Shown here one piece after another: positions 1-4,301 of a stretch of 5,526 nt of DNA; within the stretch, counting starts at the first letter, position 1; each line of letters begins with the position of its first letter. Position numbers and translations under genes: made by a program. Below the pieces are notes generated by a model, which did not search any database, was not told the origin of the DNA, and was given only the letters and a program-made list of their open reading frames with translations. The DNA comes from an uncultured Clostridia bacterium (GTDB lineage Bacteria > Bacillota > Clostridia > UMGS1810), in the NCBI GenBank assembly GCA_905210855.1, contig CAJLYL010000093.1, positions 1-5,526 on the forward strand. The letters run 5' to 3'.

Positions 1-90
1 GCCGCACGTTTTGTCGTGGACGGGATTGCGAAGCATACGCCGAGCCGCAGCGAAACGGTCAGCGAAAAGCTTGAATATTCGAGCGGTTAG
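1..90 (+). CDS. 3' end of an unidentified protein-coding gene (partial)
   Basis: The first forward frame is open from the window edge to a TAG at 88-90 and encodes 29 residues ending in LEYSSG. It reads more like protein than the other two forward frames: mixed charged and hydrophobic residues, with a segment RFVVDGIAKHTPS. Its stop overlaps the stop of the convergent minus-strand thioredoxin gene (TTAG at 87-90), a common arrangement for real convergent gene ends. The fragment is too short to assign a family, and its start lies outside the window. It could still be a chance open frame. Confidence 0.45.
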   Translation, partial: AARFVVDGIAKHTPSRSETVSEKLEYSSG

Positions 91-419
91 GCGGCAAGAC
101 CCGCATCAATGAAGGCCTTGAGTTCGCTCGGGGTCTTCACTTCAACAAGGCGGCCGTCAAGCGGCTTGCCGTTCTTAAAGATCACCATGGTCGGGATATG
201 CTGAACGCCCAGTTCCTTCTTGAGGTTGGGGCAGGCGTCAGAGTCAGCAGAAGCAAAGACCAGACGGCCTTCATAGTCCTGAGCCATACGTTCATAGAAA
301 GGACGCGCACGACGGCAGTCGCCGCACCACGAAGCACCCAGCGCGAGAATCACGGGCTTCTCGTTTTTCAAAACGACTTCATCGTAATTCTTTTCATCAA
401 CATTGAGAATCTCGGCCAT
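87..419 (-). CDS. thioredoxin-family protein, WCGDC active site
   Basis: This encodes a 110-residue single-domain thioredoxin-fold protein, presumably a cytoplasmic thiol-disulfide oxidoreductase. Visible features are the redox motif W31-C32-G33-D34-C35 after the hydrophobic strand PVILALGAS, the cis-proline loop I75-P76-T77, and the following strand MVIFKNGKPLDG. Length is typical of thioredoxin (about 105-110 residues) and there is no signal peptide. The CGDC motif differs from the CGPC of classical TrxA, so the redox potential or partner may differ. A third cysteine, C63, lies after the third strand. The frame is open upstream to an ATG at 530. The start at 419 is preferred because AGGGAG lies 6 nt upstream and the thioredoxin homology begins there. 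The gene stands alone, divergent from the reductase gene. Thioredoxins can reduce ribonucleotide reductase, so a functional link is conceivable but unproven. Confidence 0.9.
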   Translation of the reverse strand: MAEILNVDEKNYDEVVLKNEKPVILALGASWCGDCRRARPFYERMAQDYEGRLVFASADSDACPNLKKELGVQHIPTMVIFKNGKPLDGRLVEVKTPSELKAFIDAGLAA

Positions 420-425
420 TTTCGG

Positions 426-431
426 CTCCCT
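426..431 (-). promoter_or_regulatory. ribosome binding site deciding the thioredoxin start
   Basis: Read on the minus strand, AGGGAG lies 6 nt before the ATG at 419. This selects the 110-residue product over the longer frame that opens at 530, whose 37 extra residues do not resemble thioredoxin or a signal peptide. Confidence 0.7.
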
Positions 432-453
432 AAAGTGAATTTGAGCAGTTAGA

Positions 454-487
454 GCTTTGGGGGCAAGGCTTTGAGCGCCCCCGAAGC
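454..487. repeat. GC-rich inverted repeat in the thioredoxin leader
   Basis: Two 11-base arms (454-464 and 477-487) flank a 12-base loop. Read as plus-strand RNA, all 11 positions pair, with one G-U wobble; as minus-strand RNA one C-A mismatch interrupts the stem. The core is five consecutive G-C pairs. Neither side has a U-tract, so it is not a standard intrinsic terminator. It lies in the inferred 5' leader of the thioredoxin gene and may be a leader structure or simply a GC-rich dyad. Confidence 0.5.
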
Positions 488-504
488 AGCTTAGCGTTTC
501 TACT

Positions 505-532
505 ACTATACCCGTGTTCAGCCCCATCAAGC
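505..532 (-). promoter_or_regulatory. possible sigma-70 promoter for the thioredoxin gene
   Basis: On the minus strand, a TATAGT hexamer (plus positions 505-510) is a good -10 match. GCTTGA (527-532), 16 bp upstream, is a weak -35. A transcript from here would have a leader of about 80 nt carrying the 454-487 hairpin. This is inferred from sequence only; short promoter-like matches are common by chance. Confidence 0.3.
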
Positions 533-742
533 GGTGCTCTTCATGAAGATTGCAAACGAGTACATCTTCTTACAGTTGCAAGGATGCGGCATGACACTTA
601 GGCACCTGCGGTGAATCAACGGGATGTTTGGTGCGAAAACGCTTTCAAGATTTCATGACTACCGCCTTTGCGTCGACGTCGGAGTTTGCGGTTTGAGTCC
701 TCCAAAGGCTAAGATTCCCAAACTTTTCGGAACGACGTCCAA

Positions 743-758
743 CCACAAGATATGGTGG
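743..758. promoter_or_regulatory. NrdR-box-like dyad, first of a pair
   Basis: The 20-bp AACCACAAGATATGGTGGTT (741-760) is an imperfect palindrome, with 16 of 20 positions symmetric, centred between 750 and 751. The central 16 bp match about 12 positions of the NrdR-box consensus as I recall it (ACACWATATATWGTGT). NrdR is the zinc-finger/ATP-cone repressor of ribonucleotide reductase genes, and this dyad lies about 150 bp before a reductase start. A second dyad is centred 31 bp downstream. Binding is inferred. Confidence 0.5.
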
Positions 759-773
759 TTCTTTGATGATAAA

Positions 774-789
774 ACCCTTTTATAAGGGC
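774..789. promoter_or_regulatory. possible second NrdR-like box
   Basis: CCCTTTTATAAGGG (775-788) is an imperfect palindrome, with 12 of 14 positions symmetric, centred between 781 and 782. That is 31 bp, three helical turns, from the first dyad, which is the usual spacing of tandem NrdR boxes. The sequence itself matches the consensus poorly, at about half of the positions, so spacing is the main support. It could instead be a promoter element (TATAAG at 781-786) or a short hairpin. Confidence 0.3.
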
Positions 790-793
790 TATT

Positions 794-825
794 GAGGGCG
801 GTCAGTCAAAATGGTCTGATCCCTC
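794..825 (+). other. possible leader hairpin upstream of the reductase gene
   Basis: GAGGG (794-798) pairs with CCCTC (821-825), and TCAG (802-805) pairs with CTGA (816-819) inside it, leaving a small asymmetric internal loop and a 10-nt terminal loop. The bases after it are GTTTGTCGTC, which are not U-rich enough for an intrinsic terminator. If transcription starts upstream, this would fold in the reductase leader. No known RNA family is recognised. Confidence 0.25.
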
Positions 826-906
826 GTTTGTCGTCTCAGGAACGATGCATCCAGCACTGCTGCTTCACCGCCGACGTCCTTTTTCAATGTATTTTCGGGA
901 GCCGTC

Positions 907-2079
907 ATGGCGGTACAAATGAACTTTGAGCGAGATAAGCTCTTTGACGAACTCGGCCTCATGCGTCTGCGTGAAAGCTATATGCGCAGGAGCGAAAAAA
1001 GCCCGCAGGAACGGTTTGCCTTCGTGGCGGAAACTTTCGGCAGCAACCCCGAGCATGCTCAGCGCATCTACGATTATGCGAGCCGTCATTGGCTCTCCTT
1101 CTCAACGCCGATTCTTTCATTTGGCCGTTCAAAGAAGGGACTTCCCATTTCGTGCTTCCTCACCTATATGGAGGACAGTGCTGAAGGGCTCGTCGATACG
1201 CTCTCCGAAGTCAACTGGCTCTCCATGCTTGGCGGCGGCGTGGGCATTCATGTCCGCATCCGCAGCGCCGACGAAAAAAGCGTCGGCGTGATGCCGCATC
1301 TGAAGGTTTATGACGCCGCTTGCCTTGCCTATCGTCAGGGTTCTACGCGCCGCGGCTCTTATGCGGCCTTTCTCGATATTGATCATCCGGACATCATCCC
1401 CTTTATCGAGATGAGAAAGCCTACGGGCGACCAGAACATGAAGGCGCTGAATCTTCACCACGGCGTGAATCTCTCTGACGCTTTCATGGAAAAGATTGAA
1501 GCGTCAATGCGCGACAGTTCCTACGATGACACGTGGGAGCTTCGTCATCCGAGCACGCATGAGGTAGTGGCCAAAGTTTCAGCGCGTGATTTGTGGCAGC
1601 GCATCCTTGAGATGCGCATGCATACGGGTGAGCCCTATTTGGTCTTCATTGACACCGCCAACCGAGCGCTTCCGTCTTGGCTTAAGGACAAGGGACTGAG
1701 CATTCACGGCTCCAATCTCTGCACGGAAATTTTCCTGCCGACCTCTCATGACCGTACGGCGGTCTGCTGTCTTTCGTCGCTCAATCTCGAATATTTCGAC
1801 GAGTGGAAGAACAATCAGCAGTTCATCACTGACGCCATGGAGCTCCTCGACAACGTCCTGCAGTACTTTATCGACCACGCTCCCGATCAAATCGCCCGCG
1901 CACGGTATTCGGCCATGCGTGAACGCTCTGTTGGACTTGGCGCGCTGGGATTTCATGCCTATCTGCAGAAAAAAGGGGTGCCCTTTGAGAGTGCGGCGGC
2001 CAAGTCCATCAATAAGCAGGTCTTCCGGTTGATTCGGACAGCCTGCGCAGAGGCCGACAAGAAGCTCTGCGCAGAGCGC
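907..2079 (+). other. nrdA: class I ribonucleotide reductase alpha-subunit segment, C-terminally truncated
   Basis: This segment would reduce ribonucleoside diphosphates to deoxyribonucleotides together with a radical-generating beta subunit, which is not in the window. By alignment to E. coli NrdA from memory, Cys83 (in PISCF) matches C225, Asn270/Cys272/Glu274 (in GSNLCTEI) match N437/C439/E441, and Cys287 (in AVCCLSSLN) matches C462. The nucleotide-loop region GSTRRGSYAAF is also present. There is no N-terminal ATP-cone: the protein begins directly at the helical domain (DKLFDELGLMRLRESYM), as in compact phage-like or proteobacterial forms, so dATP inhibition through a cone is not expected. 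The segment stops at LCAERG near residue 392. It lacks the PSETSSQ-type loop, the radical-transfer tyrosine pair and the C-terminal redox cysteines, so as written it cannot be catalytically complete. Confidence 0.85.
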
Positions 2080-2580
2080 GGCATCGGCGTCACGGTTGTG
2101 GACTGCGTTTATGCCGGCATAAACGGCGAAAAGATTGCCGTGAGCAGCACGGAGATTCGCTCTCTGCTGTCGCGCGGCGATGTGCAAAATGCGGCGCTGC
2201 TCCTCGGCAGGCGATATTCGCTGTGCGGCACGGTATGCCGCGGCAAGGAGCTGGGGCACACAATAGGCTTTCCCACTGCCAATCTTCTGTTTGACGACGG
2301 TGCTGTGCCGCTTGCAAACGGAGTGTACGCTACCGATGTGTACCTCGGCGGCAAAAAAATCGGCAAGGGCATAACCAATGCGGGGCACAACCCCACTGTG
2401 GATTCTCCCGACGGCAAAACCCGTGTGGAGACCTGTATTCTCGGATATGACGGGAATCTTTACGGAAAGAAAATTAAACTTGAGTTCAAGGCGTTTATGC
2501 GCGGCGAGATCAGGTTTTCATCCATAGACGAGCTGAAAGCTCAATTGGAACATGACAGAAAATCAGGTGAATTGTATTGA
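907..2580 (+). CDS. in-frame chimeric ORF: class I RNR large subunit N-part joined to RibF C-part
   Basis: One uninterrupted 557-codon frame encodes parts of two unrelated enzymes. Residues 1 to about 390 are a class I ribonucleoside-diphosphate reductase alpha chain. Residues from about 387-393 to 557 are the C-terminal part of the bifunctional riboflavin kinase/FAD synthetase RibF. The start at 907 is supported by GGGAG 5 nt upstream (897-901). The stop TGA at 2578-2580 overlaps the next gene's TTG start. Each enzyme is truncated at the switch, so neither full activity is expected except perhaps riboflavin kinase. Codon use also switches: 0 of about 19 isoleucines are ATA before the join, against about 4 of 11 after it, the first being codon 405. 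Family assignments are firm. That the chain exists as one protein in a cell is doubtful; an assembly chimera is more likely. Confidence 0.85.
   Translation: MAVQMNFERDKLFDELGLMRLRESYMRRSEKSPQERFAFVAETFGSNPEHAQRIYDYASRHWLSFSTPILSFGRSKKGLPISCFLTYMEDSAEGLVDTLSEVNWLSMLGGGVGIHVRIRSADEKSVGVMPHLKVYDAACLAYRQGSTRRGSYAAFLDIDHPDIIPFIEMRKPTGDQNMKALNLHHGVNLSDAFMEKIEASMRDSSYDDTWELRHPSTHEVVAKVSARDLWQRILEMRMHTGEPYLVFIDTANRALPSWLKDKGLSIHGSNLCTEIFLPTSHDRTAVCCLSSLNLEYFDEWKNNQQFITDAMELLDNVLQYFIDHAPDQIARARYSAMRERSVGLGALGFHAYLQKKGVPFESAAAKSINKQVFRLIRTACAEADKKLCAERGIGVTVVDCVYAGINGEKIAVSSTEIRSLLSRGDVQNAALLLGRRYSLCGTVCRGKELGHTIGFPTANLLFDDGAVPLANGVYATDVYLGGKKIGKGITNAGHNPTVDSPDGKTRVETCILGYDGNLYGKKIKLEFKAFMRGEIRFSSIDELKAQLEHDRKSGELY
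2064..2077. repeat. 14-bp perfect palindrome at the chimera junction
   Basis: GCTCTGCGCAGAGC is identical to its reverse complement. It spans the codons for LCAER, exactly where the reading frame passes from reductase to RibF. Ten of its bases, CTGCGCAGAG (2067-2076), also occur at 2043-2052, 24 bp upstream and in the same codon phase. Its position makes it a candidate for microhomology or a shared assembly word at the join. Confidence 0.8.
2083..2580 (+). other. ribF: RibF C-terminal segment: riboflavin kinase domain, N-terminally truncated
   Basis: Complete RibF is about 310 residues and makes FMN from riboflavin, then FAD from FMN. Here only about the last 165-172 residues exist. Residues 412-418 (VSSTEIR) are the conserved ISSTxIR motif near the end of the FAD synthetase domain. 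The whole nucleotidyltransferase core upstream, with its HxGH-type site, is missing. The riboflavin kinase barrel follows: GRRYSLCGTV, then GFPTANL with T457 and N459 of the PTAN nucleotide/Mg motif, ANGVYATDV, and E508 in RVETCIL at the catalytic glutamate position (T208, N210 and E268 in the C. ammoniagenes enzyme). The end LYGKKIKLEFKAFMRGEIRFSSIDELKAQ is typical. The kinase domain looks complete. Frequent ATA codons match the downstream exporter genes, so this piece belongs with the right-hand part. The true 5' boundary may reach 2062. Confidence 0.88.
2565..2570 (+). promoter_or_regulatory. ribosome binding site supporting a TTG start at 2577
   Basis: AGGTGA, inside the end of ribF, lies 6 nt before TTG at 2577-2579. 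No ATG lies near, and the N-terminal residues from this TTG match the family, so the rare start codon is well supported. Confidence 0.75.
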
Positions 2581-4301
2581 AAGACTTGCTTTGTTATTTG
2601 AAATCGTATGTTAAAGAGACTGTCCTCGGGCCGCTTTTCAAGCTGCTTGAGGCTTTTCTTGAATTGCTTGTACCCCTGGTTGTGGCGCGCATAATCGACA
2701 TCGGCATAGCCTCGGGCGACAAGCCCTATGTCGTGCGCATGAGCCTGCTCATGGTGACGCTCGGCTTTGTGGGGCTGATATTCTCGGTCACGGCGCAGTA
2801 TTTTGCGGCAAAGGCGTCTGTCGGCTTTGTCAGTCGGGTAAGACACGAGGTTTTCTCGCACATCAGGTCGCTGTCGTATTCCGACTTAGATGAAATCGGT
2901 GCGTCAACGCTCATAACACGCATCACCAGCGACATCAACCAGGTGCAGAATGGCATGAACCTCACGCTAAGGCTGTTTTTGCGCTCGCCGTTTGTGGTGT
3001 TCGGCGCAATGGTTATGGCGTTCACCATAGACTTTAAGGCGGCGCTTGTGTTTGCGGCGGCGATACCGCTGCTCTCCGTGGTGGTGTTCGGCATAATGCT
3101 CATCTGCATACCGCTGTACAAAAAGGTGCAGAGAAATCTCGATTCCGTCACCGCAAAAACGCGCGAGAATCTCACGGGAGTGAGGGTCATACGCGCTTTT
3201 TGCAAGGAGGACGGGGAGATTGCCGATTTTGACGGAAGAAACGAGGCGCTCACGGCGGCGTCCAAGTTTGTCGGCAAAATCTCGGCGCTTATGAATCCGC
3301 TGACGTATGTTATCATCAACCTTGCCACGGTTGTACTCATCAGAGTGGGCGCGCTGCGCGTATATGAGGGCATACTCACTCAGGGCGCGGTTATTGCCCT
3401 GTACAACTATATGTCGCAGATTCTGGTCGAGCTGATAAAGCTGGCTAACCTTATCATAAACATAACAAAATCTGTTGCCTGCGGCAACCGTATAAACGAT
3501 GTGCTAAAGACCGAGCCGTCCATGAAATACGGCGCGGTGACGGACGGCAAGCCCGACAGCAAGGCTTGCGTGGAGTTCCGCCATGTGTCCATGAAATACG
3601 GCGGCGCGGCGGAATGTTCGCTTGAGGACGCGGATTTTACCGCAAACCGCGGCGAAACGATTGGAATAATAGGCGGCACCGGCTCGGGCAAATCCACCCT
3701 CGTCAGCCTCATAGGCAGATTTTACGATTGCTGTGACGGTGCGGTGCTTGTGGACGGAGTGGATGTGCGCGACTACACCAAGGACGCCCTAAGACGAAAA
3801 ATCGGCATAGTGCCGCAGAGGGCGGTGCTCTTCGGCGGCACTGTCCGCGAGAATATGCTGTGGGGCAACCCGAGCGCGACCGATGAGGAAATTATGGCGG
3901 CGCTTGAGTGTGCGCAGGCGCGCGATGTGGTAGAATCCAAGCAGGGCGGACTTGACAGCAGAGTGGAGCAGGGCGGCAGAAACTTCTCGGGCGGTCAGCG
4001 GCAGCGGCTCACCATAGCGCGCGCGCTGGTGCGCAAGCCGGAGATTCTCATACTGGATGATTCCGCTTCCGCGCTCGATTTTGCGACGGACGCGGCGCTG
4101 CGCAAATCTCTGCGCGCCCACTGTGCGGACACCACTGTATTTATAGTGTCGCAGCGCACATCATCAATCCGCCATGCGGACAAAATAATAGTTCTCGACG
4201 ACGGCAGGACGGTCGGCATGGGTACTCACGACGAGCTTTTGGAGACCTGCGAGGTTTACAAAGAGATATACAATTCGCAGTTCAAAAAGGAGGTGGGCTA
4301 A
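2577..4301 (+). CDS. ABC exporter subunit with degenerate ATPase site (TM287-like)
   Basis: This 574-residue half-transporter, transmembrane domain followed by nucleotide-binding domain, has the standard length and probably acts in the inner membrane as one half of a heterodimer. The hydrophobic part, about residues 15-300, fits six helices, with coupling sequence ENLTGVRVIRAFCKEDGE near 195-212. The ATPase part shows A-loop Tyr341, Walker A G366-T374 (K372), Q-loop Q414, signature N469-FSGGQ, and Walker B ending D494. The catalytic Glu is replaced by Asp495 and the switch His by Gln526 (IVSQRTSS). The same pattern, with the signature context GGRNFSGGQ and the ending YKEIYNSQF, is known in TM287 of Thermotoga, the degenerate partner of TM288. 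Family members export drugs, lipids or peptides; the substrate cannot be read here. The start is TTG, overlapping the ribF stop as TTGA, which suggests coupled translation. Confidence 0.93.
   Translation: MKDLLCYLKSYVKETVLGPLFKLLEAFLELLVPLVVARIIDIGIASGDKPYVVRMSLLMVTLGFVGLIFSVTAQYFAAKASVGFVSRVRHEVFSHIRSLSYSDLDEIGASTLITRITSDINQVQNGMNLTLRLFLRSPFVVFGAMVMAFTIDFKAALVFAAAIPLLSVVVFGIMLICIPLYKKVQRNLDSVTAKTRENLTGVRVIRAFCKEDGEIADFDGRNEALTAASKFVGKISALMNPLTYVIINLATVVLIRVGALRVYEGILTQGAVIALYNYMSQILVELIKLANLIINITKSVACGNRINDVLKTEPSMKYGAVTDGKPDSKACVEFRHVSMKYGGAAECSLEDADFTANRGETIGIIGGTGSGKSTLVSLIGRFYDCCDGAVLVDGVDVRDYTKDALRRKIGIVPQRAVLFGGTVRENMLWGNPSATDEEIMAALECAQARDVVESKQGGLDSRVEQGGRNFSGGQRQRLTIARALVRKPEILILDDSASALDFATDAALRKSLRAHCADTTVFIVSQRTSSIRHADKIIVLDDGRTVGMGTHDELLETCEVYKEIYNSQFKKEVG
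3518..3603 (+). repeat. 17-bp exact direct repeat within the exporter gene
   Basis: GTCCATGAAATACGGCG occurs at 3518-3534 and again at 3587-3603, 69 bp (23 codons) apart and in the same frame. Each copy encodes SMKYG. The second copy includes the A-loop tyrosine (Tyr341) at the start of the nucleotide-binding domain. The first lies in the linker after the last membrane helix. It looks like a small local duplication or copying event. Confidence 0.8.
4287..4295 (+). promoter_or_regulatory. strong ribosome binding site supporting a TTG start at 4302
   Basis: AAGGAGGTG, a near-perfect Shine-Dalgarno sequence, lies at the end of the preceding gene, 6 nt before TTG at 4302-4304. The first ATG in frame is at 4338, too far for this site, so the TTG is the likely start. 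Confidence 0.8.

Larger units (their letters stand above)
420..906. other. divergent intergenic region between thioredoxin and reductase genes
   Basis: I see no convincing gene in these 487 bases. The region contains a GC-rich inverted repeat (454-487), a possible thioredoxin promoter (505-532), two NrdR-box-like dyads (743-758 and 774-789), a leader hairpin candidate (794-825), and three copies of CGACGTC (674-680, 733-739, 872-878). A weak forward promoter candidate, TTGCGG at 686-691 and TAAGAT at 710-715 with an 18-bp spacer, lies upstream of the dyads. Only tiny open frames occur, such as 543-614, without ribosome binding sites. Confidence 0.6.

Noticed and set aside
420..530. N-terminal extension of the thioredoxin gene up to an ATG at 530
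   Set aside because: A strong Shine-Dalgarno sequence lies directly before the ATG at 419, the thioredoxin fold begins there, and the extra 37 residues resemble no signal peptide or domain.
543..614. 23-residue forward frame in the intergenic region
   Set aside because: It has no ribosome binding site and no resemblance to known leader peptides; such short frames are expected by chance.
688..703. tRNA T-arm-like string GGTTTGAGTCC
   Set aside because: The flanking bases do not form the five-pair T stem, and no acceptor, D or anticodon arms can be built around it.
775..788. Intrinsic terminator reading on the minus strand (short stem followed by TTTT)
   Set aside because: The stem is only five pairs and AT-rich in its loop, and no minus-strand gene lies upstream. 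A regulatory dyad fits better.
865..1089. 74-codon minus-strand frame overlapping the reductase start
   Set aside because: It is antisense to a well-supported coding sequence and has no recognisable motif.
1579..2388. 269-codon open frame on the minus strand
   Set aside because: It lies wholly antisense to the reductase/RibF frame, crosses the junction, and its translation shows no recognisable domain.
907..2580. A novel natural bifunctional reductase-riboflavin kinase enzyme
   Set aside because: The reductase half lacks residues needed for radical transfer and re-reduction, RibF lacks half of its usual chain, and codon use changes at the join. A chimera explains this more simply.
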